From contig OZ024740.1 in NCBI GenBank assembly GCA_964016885.1, positions 198,096,582 to 198,160,581 on the forward strand: a DNA stretch of 64,000 bases. Direction: 5' to 3'. This document shows positions 1-11,190 of this stretch, piece by piece. Within the stretch, counting starts at the first letter, position 1. Each line of letters starts with the position of its first letter. A program made the position numbers and the translations under genes. The DNA is from Eledone cirrhosa (taxonomy: Eukaryota; Mollusca; Cephalopoda; Octopoda; Eledonidae). The notes beneath the pieces are model-generated. The model had not been told where the DNA came from, did not search any database, and saw only the letters and a program-made list of their open reading frames with translations.

Positions 1-1118
1 CAATAGTTCTTTCGGATTTCTCTTAGCCACACTGCATCTTGGTTGAAATTCTTCTTTTCACCCCATATTTTGCTCCAAAAGGAATCTATGTCTTTCTGGG
101 ATGGGGGCTCAGGGACACGTATCATTTTGTTCTTCATATCTCTATAGACTGATGTTTGGTTTCGTCTGAATATTTTATTAATCCCTTTTCTCTCATCTAC
201 CTTCTTCGGGTATCGGCGTTTTTCGCTAACAGCTCTCAATTCTTGTTTGAGGGTGATCAGCTTATATTGGAGAGTTTTAGTTCTACTGTTATCAAACATC
301 GTCTCTATTTGATTTTTCACTCTTTGTTGGTGAGGAGTGAGGTTTTTTGTGTTTGTTTGCATGCAAGGAGCATTGTCACATATCCTATGGTTTTTCGTAG
401 GTCAGCAATCTTTTTTTCTATTTTAGTTATATATGATGGTATTTTTGATGGTGGTCTGTTCTTATTAATATCTCTGCTATCACCAAGATAATGCTTCACT
501 GTCGTTGCTAAGGCATATAAACAGGCGTTGATTTGCCAAAATGTTGGGGTTTTTATCCGTCATAAATATTCATCCCCTATTTCGTCAATAACACGTAATA
601 TTTCATTATTTTTTTTTATTTTTTTTTTTATTAAACATTGTCGTTTTAATACGTTCAGCAAGAGAGATATTTATACATGAATTAATTTCTCTCTGGAAGA
701 TTTCGTTGAGGGAAATTTTCAATTGTTTATACTTTTGATTATTATCATTATCGATAGTATTTTCCACAACAGACTTGGATGGTCCACGCGGTGTCAAATT
801 TCTTCGATTATTATTATTATTTCTTCAATTATTATTATTATCGATAGTGTTTTCCCCAGTATTCGAGGTAGACTTAGATATTACAGGTGGTGTCAAGTTT
901 CTTACAGGCATAGTTGTTTCAAGGCGCTGTTCGACCTGGCTACTAGGAAGTCTAGTAGCATGGCGACCTGTAGAACCTGTTGTTGATCCCAGGTTTGTTG
1001 TAGGGGACTTAAAATTAATACTATTTATATTATTTTTACGTTCGACAAACATTGCTTGTTGGCGTAATTGCTTCGCTATGGGTGTATTTCGTCCCAGTGT
1101 AGCTTCATTCTCTTCATA
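1..1118 (-). mobile_element. N-terminal part of an R2/R4-like LINE open reading frame, decayed, runs off the left edge
   Basis: Read on the minus strand, this stretch translates almost throughout, with interruptions, into the basic, coiled region that precedes the reverse transcriptase in R2/R4-like LINEs. Around 1-120 it gives a Trp-rich block (FWSKIWG, then NQDAVWL) that I know from these proteins. Upstream come SVYRDM and a Lys/Arg-rich helix. The frame slips in an A-run near 345 and again in the T-run near 607-635, and has a TGA near 560, so it is a pseudogene. The Asn-rich part (730-860) contains a short internal repeat around 'ENTIDN'. The RT itself would lie beyond base 1. The upstream end abuts a (TATG)n tract. 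Family assignment is from motif memory, without alignment. Confidence 0.6.
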
Positions 1119-1124
1119 TAGCCA

Positions 1125-1216
1125 ATGTATGTATGTATGTATGTATGTATGTATGTATGTATGTATGTATGTATGTATGTATGTATGTATGTATGTATGT
1201 ATGTATGTATGTATGT
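1125..1216. repeat. (TATG)n microsatellite
   Basis: About 22 uninterrupted TATG units. It sits between the start of the R2/R4-like fragment and a LINE 3' end. The all-Met/Tyr/Val/Cys frames here are translations of the repeat. Confidence 0.97.
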
Positions 1217-1812
1217 CAGGTCACCAGTTGGTGCTACTGGTAACATTTATCCCAGTACAACCTGTCCCATGGTCGGGTCGTTGGCGACTAAACTGGCAAC
1301 CCCACCAAGGTTTCTTGGTGAGGAGGGTGACTTTGGACATCCTGCAGAACTAAAAACAAAACCTGTCAAAGGGCAAAGGAGCTCTTGGCCATCCAAAATC
1401 ACCGGGAGAGATGACCCCTTAGCCTTTGTCAGGGCAGAATTCTAGGAGAAGGAAAACTCTGATATAACACCTGCAACCCTGATGGTATCCAATGGTGTTG
1501 ACTTGTTCTTCTTTTTGGTAAATATTATCTTGGTTAAGAGAGTGGGACTGGCTTTGTGCAGTGCCTTTGCTCACTATAAGCTTCAGGGCACAGGCATTGC
1601 TTTGTATCAGGAGATCTCTCTGCACTTGTCGTCACATGGTACCATGGGCCCAGCACTAAATGTCAATAATTGTCACAAGTGTAGTATTTGTACCAGAGTT
1701 TTCAAGTCGCTGGCTGGACTAAAAAGTCACACTCGTTCAGCGCATCGGTAGGGGTTCTCCTACATGGATATAAAGTAGTGGCTGTACTCGAAAACGAGTT
1801 GGCAGCCTGTAT
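1217..1812 (+). mobile_element. LINE 3' end with C-terminal C2H2 finger, copy 1
   Basis: This is the first of three copies of one 3'-terminal block (others at 2923-3441 and, inverted, 6580-7030). Near 1674-1750 the frame reads CSICTRVFKSLAGLKSHTRSAH, a C-x2-C-x12-H-x4/5-H zinc finger followed by a stop. Many mollusc LINE proteins end in such a finger. The block then runs through a shared untranslated tail containing 'GTGGCTGTACTCGAAAACGA' and GGCAGCC into TATG/TATA repeat. No reverse transcriptase is attached, so the copy is 5'-truncated. Confidence 0.6.
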
Positions 1813-2060
1813 GTATATATATATGTTTATATCGGAGTTATCCCAGTTTCCTGAGTTGTCTTCTCCTAGAAGAATGCCCTGACAAAGGCTCAGTAGTTAC
1901 CGATGATGTTGATCTTTTCTTCTTTTCGGTTTATAGCTACTGTCGCTCAGAGAGTGGGATTGGCTCAGTGCACAGTCTTTCCTCACTTTAAAAAAAATCT
2001 TCACACACAGGCATTGCACGATAGAATTAATTAATAATTATTAATAATGTTATATCGTGC

Positions 2061-2112
2061 AATGGCCATACTCGATAACGAGGGGGCAGCCATCATGTAT
2101 ATATGTATGTTA
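2061..2112 (+). mobile_element. Short LINE 3' terminus (CCATACTCGATAACG ... GGCAGCC tail)
   Basis: A diverged version of the same 3' terminus, with CCATACTCGATAACGAG then GGCAGCCATCATG, again running into TATA/TATG repeat. A near-identical terminus occurs at 3679-3716. Confidence 0.5.
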
Positions 2113-2129
2113 TTCTGGTTTTATAATTT

Positions 2130-2910
2130 CACAAAGTTTTACCAATAGAGAGAGAGTCGGTTTCTAACATAGACACAAGACTCTCTCATTGGAATTTACA
2201 CAACATCAACTAGGTAGATATGTATGTATGCATGCATGTGTAGATATGGATGTTATTGTATGTGTGGATGTGTATGTTTTGAGTTGTATGTGTGCATGTG
2301 TATATGCTTTGCATCTGTACATGTGTATATCCTATTATTAGATGCAAACTTTGGAATGTTTTACATATTTTTACTGTTCCTTTAATGGATTGTACTTGTA
2401 GTTTCCTAACTAGTTGTGTTCTTTCTGTTCATGTGAAGCCTAGCTTCTCAAGATTTGTATTGAGGCAGTTACTAACATATCCCAGTGCCCCAATAATCAC
2501 AGGCATAAATCTGAAGGTGTAATCAGGGTGGAGTATCTGCAGATTTCTCATCAGTTCTGCATAAATATTCTCCTTTTCACTAATCTCTGATATTATATTG
2601 GCATCTGCTGGGCAGGTAATTTCCACTACTGTGCATGTTTTCTTCTCCCTGTCCCATATCATAATATCTGGTCTGTTATGCCTGCATTTTATTGGGGTTT
2701 TACTGGAACATTCCACCAGTACTCTTTCATATTATGTACATGGATGTCTTCCACATTGTTGTAGCTTTTAATGTGTTTATTATCGGGGCTATATTTTTTA
2801 CGAACTGCATTGTACAGTGTTTTGGCCACTACATCATGCCTCATAGGTAGATAGTACCGCGATGACATCTTTGGGCAGCTGCTAATGACATGGGCGATAT
2901 CCTCGTATAT
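2130..2910 (-). mobile_element. R2/R4-like LINE 3' end: restriction-like endonuclease (copy B)
   Basis: On the minus strand 2910-2429 encodes the C-terminal part of a LINE protein: a Cys/His segment (HVISSCP, then YYLPMRHD), then NRPDIMIWD, VVEITCPADANI and PVIIGALG. The RPD ... D ... E order is that of the PD-(D/E)XK-like nuclease at the end of R2, R4 and Dong proteins, which nicks the target site. A stop and frameshift lie near 2700, between WWNVPVKP and RPDI, so it is dead. The downstream untranslated part (2130-2425) matches 36725-36985, showing that both are copies of one family. Confidence 0.7.
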
Positions 2911-2922
2911 GTATGTTTATGT

Positions 2923-3441
2923 AGGTTTCTTGGTAAGGAGGGTGACTTTGGACATCCTGCAGGACTAAAATCAAAACCTGTCAAAGGGCAAAGGAGCTCT
3001 TAAGAGTCAATGGACATCCAAAATCACCGGGAGAGATGACCCCTTAGCCTTTGTCAAGGCAGAATTCTAGGAGAAGGAAAACTCTGATATAACACCTGCA
3101 ACTCTGATGGTATCCAATGATGTTGACTTGTTCTTCTTTTTGTTAAATATCATCTTGTTTAAGAGAGTGGGACTGGCTTTGTGCAGTGCCTTTGCTCACT
3201 ATAAAAGCTTCACGGCACAGGCATTGCTTTATAACTAGAGATATCTATGCACTTGTCGTCACATGGCACCATGGGCCCAGCACTATGTATCAATAATTGT
3301 CACAAGTGTAGTGTTTGTACCAGAGTTTTCAAGTCGCTGGCTGGACTAAAAAGTCACACTCGTTCAGCGCATCGGTAGGGGTTCTCCTACATGGATATAA
3401 AGTAGTGGCTGTACTCGAAAACGAATTGGCAGCCACCACCA
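2923..3441 (+). mobile_element. LINE 3' end with C2H2 finger, copy 2
   Basis: It repeats copy 1 from 'TTTCTTGGT ... GGAGGGTGAC' through the zinc-finger frame (3300-3377) to the GGCAGCC terminus, with small differences. One is an extra stretch 'TTAAGAGTCAATGGACATCC' near 3000. It ends in CCACCATG followed by TATG repeats, like copy 3. Confidence 0.6.
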
Positions 3442-3454
3442 TGTATGTATGTAT

Positions 3455-3700
3455 GTGCTGCCTAAGGTTCGATATTGGAAGTAAACACCATGCTCGCAAT
3501 TCCTGAATGCAATATAGAAAACCATTGAAAAGTATATGGCAAACAGGGTCGGTGCTGGAATATCCCCCTGTTTCACTCCATTTTTTACTGAGATAGGCTC
3601 CGACATATTACCTCCGATATTAACCCAAGCCTTCATGTCGTCATGGAAAGACCTAACTAAAGCAAGGAACTTACAGGGCAACCATGGCCATACTCGATAA
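3455..3700 (-). mobile_element. Reverse transcriptase fragment of a LINE
   Basis: The minus strand gives FHDDMKAWVNIGG, NGVKQGDIPAPTLFAIYFSM and then AFRNCEHGVYFQYRT. The middle segment is the conserved RT block before the catalytic YADD. The usual QGC is here QGD, and no YADD follows, because the fragment is cut off and joined to the LINE 3' end of copy 2. It is a relic about 80 residues long. Confidence 0.65.
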
Positions 3701-3715
3701 CGCGGGGCAGCCATT

Positions 3716-3830
3716 ATGTATGTATGTATGTATGTATGTATGTATGTATGTATGTATGTATGTATGTATGTATGTATGTATGTATGTATCTATGTATGTA
3801 TGTATGTATGCATGTATGTACGTATGTGTG
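3716..3830. repeat. (TATG)n microsatellite at a LINE 3' terminus
   Basis: TATG units, with a few variant units after 3790, directly follow the LINE terminus CCATACTCGATAACGC ... GGCAGCCAT at 3679-3716. The position suggests that the LINE tail seeded the repeat. Confidence 0.95.
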
Positions 3831-3914
3831 TGTTTGTGTGTGCATGTGTGCGCACACGCGTGTGTCTGTATATATAGGTATAGATGTATGGTTATAGAGA
3901 AACATGGTTTCTAA

Positions 3915-4680
3915 CTGAAGTATTATAATTTGATATCCAGGAAAACATGGGATGGACGCAGAAAAATTTAAGTAAAGGAAAAAAATTATCTGCTTATTTC
4001 ATAAATACAAATATCCCGCGTTTGAAAGCAACAGTTCACAATATTACTATTCGTAACAATTTGTTGAACGGATTACACATCCATCTATTTCGACGATAAC
4101 AAATGAACCCATCTTCAAAATATATCTATCGATCATAGGTCTGCTCGACTAGATGTGACTTTGTGCTTAACAGTAACAATTATAAACGAGAATAATACAA
4201 TGAACACAGCTAAACATTTATCAATATAATATTATTGTTGCACTTTATATAATAGAAACATTTAATTGAAAACTGTTGCCAAAAGTTTACTATTGTTCTA
4301 AATAAGTGAAGTATATATCTTTTACCAAATTCCAAATTGACGGGGTGCGTTAATAAATATATATGGTTTTCTTTAAGTTCATTACAAAAGTTATTAAGCA
4401 TATAATTGCAAATTTGTATTAATCATACGAGACAACGCAACACTGTTTTATTTTGAGTCAACTCACCTTGAAATTGTTAATCTATAAGTTATATAATACT
4501 TTTAAATTATCAAGCTACAGATAATAACTAGCATTTCTGATTTTAATTAAGACAGAATTCAATATTTTAGATAATTGCGAATGCTATTTTTGATTCGCTA
4601 AGAGCCTTTACGCAATTGATCGTTGTATAACATTATAGATACATTTAGATAGATAGACCTTGAAGAATTCGAATCTAAAG
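3915..4680. other. AT-rich unique sequence, no gene seen
   Basis: This is AT-rich sequence without long frames or recognised repeats. A short perfect inverted pair occurs near 4688-4712 (GACTGGTTAGCCAGTC) at its right border. Nothing codes convincingly on either strand. Confidence 0.6.
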
Positions 4681-4763
4681 AGATTATCTGACTGGTTAGC
4701 CAGTCAGATTATAGAGAATACATTCTCTATAACGCGATTATAGAGAATACATTGCTGAGGTTA

Positions 4764-5752
4764 CTCTATATATCTGTCCGTCTGTGTAAACCCCTAAAAC
4801 TCGAGATGTACCCGACCGATTCTTTTCAAATTTTACACATGCATTACTTATATTTATTGAAGTGCGATGGGCTAAAAAAAGTTTAACTTTTTCAGCCATA
4901 GGCTCGCATTGGGCGAAAAACCGCATTGTAAAGGCATTTTTAGGCGTGTTTGAGGAGTAACCTAAAGATAATCCAGCCGATTTCCTCGAAATTTGCAGCA
5001 CACGTTAGTTAGTACTCGCGCATTGCTGTGGACTAAAAGCTTCCGATTCCATTAATGGTTTCTAGGAAATTTACGAATTAGCATTGGGCTTTACATGCCA
5101 TTTACATTTTCAATATAAACGCTACTTAAACATCGTAAGTAGCGTATAATATTTCGTTAAAAATTTGGTTTATTTAACAGAGGAAACAATACTTACTTAC
5201 TTTTAAGCAGAACCATTTTAGGGGATTGAGGAAATGAGGAGGACCTTAAAATATTTGTTGGCGCCTTGTTGACTCTTCATGCTTTCATCACGCGCCAATC
5301 CGGGCCCTGTGTACATTGCCGTGTTATTGACACCTTAAAACTCACGTCTGTGCTACCTCTACTAAGACCCTTTTTGTTGCACCTACACCGCAGTCTGAAC
5401 GCCCTGCGCAAGTATGCCGAACAGCGGTTGTGCTAATTCCGCGGTGACCCCCTTTTAGCACCTTTGTTGTTGTGTAAATGCAGTGCAACCAGTGGCGCCC
5501 AGCGTTTGTGCTAATTGCACTATGACCCACTTCTGCAGCAGCTGCGTTTCCACGCTGATTTCGTCATCTCAATATCCCTACTTAAACGTACATCCCTATT
5601 TGGTTATCACATAATTGATTACGTCGCATCTCAATCATTCCCTGAGAATAAGGGAATTCAAAAAGTACACAGCTACATTCCTCAACCTTTGTATATGCGT
5701 GTTGCTATTTCACGTTTCCTACCCCGTGCAACGCCGGGTCCTGCTGCTAGTC
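4764..5752 (+). mobile_element. Non-autonomous Helitron-like element
   Basis: The left end TCTATATATCTGTCCGTC and the right end CCGTGCAACGCCGGGT then CTGCTGCTAGT resemble animal Helitrons, which start with TC and end in a GC-rich hairpin followed by CTRR, inserted before T. The hairpin pairs ACCC with GGGT. There is no Rep/helicase frame. Near 5420-5530 a block with TTGTGCTAATT occurs twice about 80 bases apart. The A|T insertion context at the left end is not perfect, so the exact start is uncertain. Confidence 0.5.
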
Positions 5753-5904
5753 ACCCATAAATATATGTAATAGCTTACTATATATTCATATTTGAATATC
5801 ATTCAATTCATGAGGTTCGTATTGGAAGCAGGATTAACTGATATTTCTCACATATCGAAAAATTAACAAACTGTTTTCCCTTATACAAACAAATAATGAT
5901 TTGA

Positions 5905-6000
5905 TCTAGGCACACTGAGAGATTAAGAAGTTCGATTCGCAATGAAGCCATCGCGGGTTCGGTTCTACGGTCTTCACTAATCGCTTTACCATAACCTCAG
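5905..6000 (+). mobile_element. Relic of a tRNA-derived SINE head
   Basis: The segment contains a degraded tRNA-like promoter: a box-A-like GAGATTAAGAAGTTCG and a box-B-like GGGTTCGGTTC at a tRNA-like spacing. The rest of the SINE is not recognisable. Confidence 0.35.
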
Positions 6001-6045
6001 AGATGATATACTTTAACAACACACATACACACAGAGACACATACG

Positions 6046-6051
6046 CACGCA

Positions 6052-6134
<83 letters not shown>
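6046..6134. repeat. (CA)n microsatellite
   Basis: About 40 CA units with a few CG interruptions at the left end. The Cys/Val frames on the minus strand are repeat translations. Confidence 0.97.
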
Positions 6135-6138
<4 letters not shown>

Positions 6139-6485
6139 AATTCTGTAAATAGATACATCAAGAATTGTCTGTCAAGACATTGTCTCAAATAAATATCTTC
6201 TTATGAGTCTTTTACGAAGTACATGCAGATGTCTTCAAAGAACTTATCAACCCTGCGTTAGACAGCCAGTATACTCGGCAGGTGGGATCCCTTGTGGGAT
6301 CCCGAAGGCTCGAGGTAAATGCATCCCAGGAAGTCGAGAATGACGTTGGTTGTTAGTGTAGAACATCCATCTCTGACTGGATGCCTCTCCCTCATGATAT
6401 TTTATTTTCTATATCAAGCGTTAAACTAATATATACTACCATTCGACTATATTGTTATCCAATCTTTTTTATACATTGACCTTCT

Positions 6486-6492
6486 ACAGACA

Positions 6493-6564
<72 letters not shown>
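6486..6564. repeat. (AT)n microsatellite
   Basis: About 40 AT units joining, at the right, the TACA units and terminus of the inverted LINE copy 3. Confidence 0.97.
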
Positions 6565-6568
<4 letters not shown>

Positions 6569-7030
6569 CATACATACATGGTGGCTGCCAACTCGTTTTC
6601 GAGTACGGCCACTACTTTACATCCATGTAGGAGAACCACTACCGATGCGCTGAACATGTGTGATTTTTTAGTCCAGCCAGCGACTTGAAAACTCTGGTAC
6701 AAACACTACACTTGTGACAATTACTGACACATAGTGCTGGGCCTATGGTACCATGTGATGACAAGTGCAGAGAGATCTCCAGATATAAAGCAAAGCCTGT
6801 GCTGTGAAGCTTTTATAGTGAGCAAAGGCACTGCACAAAGCCAGTCCGACTCTCTTAAACAAGATGATATTTACCAAAAAGAAGAACAAGTCAACATCAT
6901 TGGATACCATCAGAGTTGCATGTGTTATATCAGAGTTTTCCTTCTCCTAGAATTCTGCCTTGACAAAGGCTAAGGGGTCATCTCTCCCGGTGATTTTGGA
7001 TGGCCATTGACTCTTAAGAGCTCCTTAGGT
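6565..7030 (-). mobile_element. LINE 3' end with C2H2 finger, copy 3 (inverted)
   Basis: This is the reverse complement of the block at 1217-1812 and 2923-3441, including the finger frame (around 6640-6720) and the GGCAGCCACCATG terminus. The terminus runs into (TATG)n and then (AT)n. It carries its own substitutions, so it is an independent insertion rather than a recent duplication. Confidence 0.6.
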
Positions 7031-7033
7031 CTT

Positions 7034-7037
<4 letters not shown>

Positions 7038-7120
<83 letters not shown>

Positions 7121-7122
7121 AT
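7038..7122. repeat. (AT)n microsatellite
   Basis: About 40 AT units between LINE copy 3 and a short TATG/TATA stretch. Confidence 0.97.
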
Positions 7123-7272
7123 ATGAACACAGGATATATATATATATATGTATGCAGATCACGAGCCAACCAACAACACGAGCCGGCTACTTCAGAAACA
7201 TTTGTAACCAGGATTGAGCAATAAATCTCCTATGTAAAAGCTCATCTTTGTTCTTATATACATACATTATAT

Positions 7273-7378
7273 ATGCCGAGGTTAACTTTGCCTTTCATCC
7301 TTACGGGTTCGATAAAATAAAGTACCAGTAATGCACTGGGTAATTGCTAGCCTTGTGCCAAAAGTAGAAACAATTATA
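7273..7378 (+). mobile_element. 5'-truncated octopus SINE body
   Basis: It begins in the middle of the tRNA-related part (GCCGAGGTTAACTTTGCC), continues with GATAAAATAAAGTACCAG and ends with AAAAGTAGAAACAATT. The promoter half is missing. Confidence 0.85.
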
Positions 7379-7397
7379 TATACACATTATATGTATA

Positions 7398-8429
7398 TAT
7401 ATAGACTACCCTTCCAAACACCCTAACAATAGCCTACCTGTATTAGACACAGAACTCTGGATTAACACTATAGACGAGAGAGCCCAAATTCTCCACTCAC
7501 ACTATGCTAAACCCATGGCCTCCAAATACCTGATACTCAAAAACTCAGCAATGTCCAGTAGTGCTAAGTTTAATATTCTGATCGCAGATTTGGTACGAGT
7601 GATGAATAATGTGTCCCGCATGTGTGACCCAACAGAAATGGAAAGACACATCCCACACTACATCAACCGCATGCAGTTCTCTGACTACAACCAAAGAGAC
7701 AAAGCCAGAGTATACGAAGGAGCCATGGAGAAGTATAAGACGCTCATAGAACTGGACATGAAAGGAATTTGCCCATTATACAGGAGCAAATCCTGGAATA
7801 GCTTAGATAGGGCTAGACATAAGATAGGGAAAGCCACCTCATGGTACGACAACCAGTGATACCAGAGTGTCATGTTTGTGGATGCTACCCCTGGAGGGAA
7901 ATTAGCTAACGAGTGTAGAAATGCCCTGAGAAAGACCCACTTAAAGATTAAGGTGGTAGAAAAGCCAGGAACCACCATAAAACCCCTGATCAGCAAAACC
8001 TACCCTTTTAAGAAAACCCACTGTACTAATAGGAAGTGTATCATATGTAAGGTAAACCCCCGGATAAACTGTAAAACTAGAAACGTAGTCTATAGCATAA
8101 GATGTACAGAGGGTACTTGCAGAAACATGACAACAACATACATAGGCGAAACAGCTCGTAGCATAGGTGAAAGGATAGACCAACACTGGGGGGGGGGGAA
8201 CTAAAAGGACGAAAACACGGGTCAGTACTATACGAACATGCCAGACAACAACACGACGGTAACATAGACAACATAGAAATTAGAATAATATCTAAACATA
8301 GAAATGACCCAGCAGATAGGCAAATCAGAGAGGCCAGTTAAATAGAACTTAGAAGGCCAAGACTAAACAGAAAGAATGAATGGAATAACAACAACACCCA
8401 AACAAACAACCCTGACCTAAGAGAAGTAT
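7398..8429 (+). pseudogene. Penelope-like element, C-terminal region with GIY-YIG endonuclease
   Basis: The frame runs from about 7398 (LPVLDTELWIN, then HYAKPMASKYLILKNSAM), which looks like the end of the RT and linker, to a TGA at 7857. It resumes in the same frame with VDATPGGKLANECR. A Cys cluster (CTNRKCIICK, then NCKTRNVVYSIRC) follows, then the nuclease signature TTTYIGETARSIGERI. A run of nine or ten G at about 8189-8199 breaks the frame. The next frame continues with KGRKHGSVLYEHA and ADRQIREAS, then TAA at 8339. In PLEs the RT copies the RNA and the GIY-YIG nuclease nicks DNA. At least two stops and one frameshift make it non-coding. The RT half is absent. Confidence 0.8.
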
Positions 8430-8707
8430 AAATAAATAGATAAATAAATAAATAAATAGATACATACACAAGCACAATAACAACAAACACATATAAACAC
8501 ACACTAGTAAACATAGAACACATTAACCAATACACAGTCACCCAATCACGAACACACATCAAACAAAACACTATACACACACGCAAACGCATGCGCAAAG
8601 AAGACAAAATAAAATAAACAAACAAACAAATAAATAAATAAATATATAAACAGACTAAATAAAGATGGCGTAGAAAGACAATGCAACGGGAGGAATCTAT
8701 AGCACCA

Positions 8708-8752
8708 CTGACGATGTTGCAGATGTGCAACGAAAGAAGTTTGATAAACTAT
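8708..8752 (+). ncRNA. Decayed hammerhead-ribozyme-like core in the PLE tail
   Basis: CTGACGA (8708-8714) is followed by a stem II hairpin GTTGC-AGATGT-GCAAC (8716-8731) and GAAA (8732-8735), the order of the hammerhead catalytic core. A later hairpin GTTT-GAT-AAAC could form part of stem III. The bases before CTGACGA (GCACCA) have no complement after the putative cleavage site, so stem I is not supported and activity is unlikely. Its place, about 280 bases after the GIY-YIG frame, fits PLE hammerheads. Confidence 0.45.
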
Positions 8753-8943
8753 ATATATGTGTTTGTGTCTATATTGTATCTGTATTTTTGACCGTTGGTC
8801 AGTCAATGGCAACATTGAGGACCGCATAAATTTGATTACCGATATAAAAGACACAGAAGTGAAAAGCGAAAACCAACCAAACAGTGAGTGTGTTCTGTTA
8901 TTAATTCTGGCAATATTACACAAATATGACCCTCCCCAAGTAT

Positions 8944-8950
<7 letters not shown>
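8753..8950 (+). mobile_element. PLE 3' tail ending at an (AT)n tract
   Basis: Noncoding tail that ends ATGACCCTCCCCAAGTATAA. The same terminus (ATGACCCTCCCAAAGTATAA) closes both arms of the palindrome at 63152-63646. Weaker similarity (GAAGTGAAA ... GTGTGTT) extends inward, which ties this PLE to that palindrome family. Confidence 0.6.

Positions 8951-9011
<61 letters not shown>
8949..9011. repeat. (AT)n microsatellite
   Basis: About 30 AT units exactly between the PLE tail and the foldback element that starts at 9012. Confidence 0.97.
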
Positions 9012-9014
<3 letters not shown>

Positions 9015-10042
9015 AATAAGGGCGCTGCGGAGTTGCAAATGGGTTACATATGAAAAAAGTTTGTCCTTCATCAGTGATCTTCCAACCATCATAGGCATTT
9101 CATCTCTTTAAAGACCATATACCTCCGGTTGGTGCGAGCAACGGCTAAAAAAAGTCGTTGGGACACGTAAATAAAGGGGACGCGAGGGTAAACAAACAAA
9201 ATGGTGAAGCAACAGAAAGTGAGGAAGAAAGAGACAAGTCCCAGATTTCTATGAATTTAAGTTCGGTGAAATCGTGAACGAGAAAATAAAGACCATCAAA
9301 CCTGGTTGAAATGTGAGCAAGGAAGGAATTTCGCACAGGTCTAACGGAGGAAGAAGGGGTCTGGTCTGCGAATTCGGTAAACATAAGTTCTGTGAAATCG
9401 TAGACGAGAGAGAGAAAAAATTCCGACCAGCTTGGCCGAGAGTGCGAGAGAAAAGAATTACTCACAGGTCAAACGGGAAGAAAGAGGAGGAGGAGAGGTA
9501 GTGACAGAGAATGAGTGAGTGAAGGGTGAGGAAGAGGCTAACAGAGAGAGAGAGACTGCTAGAAAGGGTAAAGATACATAGAACGAAAAAGACTGTAGCA
9601 GCAGAGGAAAAAATATGTGTAAATATGATAATAAGGGCGCTGCGGAGTTGCAAATGGGTTACATATGAAAAAGGTTTGTCCTTCATCAGTGATCTTCCAA
9701 CCATCATAGGCATTTAATCGCTTTAAAGACCATATACCTCCGGTTAGACCTGTGCAAAATTCCTTCCTTGCTCACATTTCAACCAGGTTTGATGGTCTTT
9801 ATTCTCTCGTTCACGATTTCACCGAACTTAAATTCATAGAAATCTGGGACTTGTCTCTTTCTTCCTCACTTTCTGTTGCTTCACCATTTTGTTTGTTTAC
9901 CCTCGCGTCCCCTTTATTTACGTGTCCCAACGACTTTTTTTAGCCGTTGCTCGCACCAACCGGAGGTATATGGTCTTTAAAGCGATGAAATGCCTATGAT
10001 GGTTGGAAGATCACTAATGAAGGACAAACCTTTTTCATATAT
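9012..10042. repeat. Foldback element with about 300-bp inverted arms
   Basis: The sequence 9030-9350 (GGGCGCTGCGGAGTTGC ... CACAGGTCTAAC) returns inverted at about 9742-10042 with few differences. The first 125 bases also recur in direct orientation at 9620-9745, next to the right arm. The centre (9350-9610) is purine-rich. No transposase frame exists. The outer ends are (AT)n on both sides. It is non-autonomous, and its class is unknown to me. A CTGATGA lies in both arms (near 9066 and 10010), but no GAAA follows it. Confidence 0.75.
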
Positions 10043-10059
10043 ATATATATATATACCAA

Positions 10060-10900
10060 AAAAGAGAAATAGGACGAAGGTAAATAGTTGCAAAAGAATT
10101 TAATCCACGTATTAACAATTGTTTCATCAGAATTTCAGTCCATTATTGCTACACTATGTAATATGGCACTTAAAAGGGAATAACCGACAATACACCTTAA
10201 ATGGACCAAACTCTCACATGCTCCTCCATACCGGAGTGGGATGAAAACGTGCCCGTTGTGTAATAATGAGCTCTTCCATATTCTAAGCTCAAGCCACCAA
10301 CTACTCAACAACAAAATTGAAAGGTCAATTTTTTGCCAGCATAAACTGAAAGCGAAATTCTCACACTTCAAACCTTCAACTAAATCTTAACACTACATCT
10401 CTTTCTACCCTAAATAACAATTCCACACTCCTAAAAATAGACTATATATGAAATTTAATACTTTCATCCTTCATCTATTCTCTGGTATGCCTTTCGCCTG
10501 TCCACTACCAAATGCCACTTAAAATTATATCTTCCTTCTCTCTCCCTCTACTCATCACAACTTTTAGCACACAACCCCCCGCCCCCTCCCTTCTTGTAAC
10601 TTAACTATATTCTATACAAATCCTCTCACACCACCCTATCCCTTTCTCTTTCTCTCCCTACCTCCATCCCTTTTCTCTCTCTCTCTCTCCCTCTCTCCCT
10701 CTCTTTTGCCCCTCTCTCTCTCTGTTCCTCTATCTTACACTACTACCCCTTATTTCATTTCCTAAGGTCATTCCAACTTTGTATTTTGAAAATTTCTCTT
10801 TTTGGATTACACGCCTCGTTTGTTCGTGTTTCCACTACTGAATCCCTACCAACCTGTCGAGTCACCTTAACGTATGTTGAGAACTTTCATCACAACTTGT
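10060..10900. other. Pyrimidine-rich noncoding sequence with repeat remnants
   Basis: The left part (10080-10380) contains the motif TTGTTTCATCAGAATTTCAG and a degraded block also present in shorter form elsewhere. 10450-10760 is C/T-rich with CTCTCTC runs. No convincing frame. Confidence 0.5.
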
Positions 10901-10917
10901 TCTACCAAGCTTTGGAA

Positions 10918-11190
10918 TATATTCACCTAGCTTATGCTAAACAGAATAATTATGAAGCTTGTTTCATTCCCCTACGGTTAGCTATACTCTTTGTTGTTCT
11001 CCTGTCTCACTCGCTTTACGCGTTTTAATTGTCCTAATAACTTATTTTAGTTATTATTGCACCGACGTGAGGTATATGATTTTTAATGCAATGAAATATC
11101 TATGATCGTCGGCAAATCACTGATGGGGGACTCATTTTATTACATGTTATCCATGCGTTACCTGCAGTATTTTTCTCCATATTTTATTAC
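10918..11190. repeat. Direct repeat unit 1 (about 270 bp)
   Basis: Starts ATATTCACCTAGCTTATGC and ends near CTCCATATTTTATTACA. It recurs nearly unchanged at 11427-11697. Inside is GTGAGGTATATGATTTTTAA ... CACTGATGGGGGACTC, a diverged relative of the 9012-10042 foldback arm. Confidence 0.85.

Noticed and set aside
1125..1216. CRISPR-like regular repeats
   Set aside because: Simple sequence repeats without spacers in a eukaryotic genome. The same holds for the other tandem tracts.
9030..9110. CTGATGAAGGAC in the 9-kb foldback as a hammerhead
   Set aside because: Stem II is weak and GAAA is absent in all three copies.
10100..10150. CTGATGA on the minus strand as a hammerhead
   Set aside because: No GAAA at the right distance and no complementary stem I.
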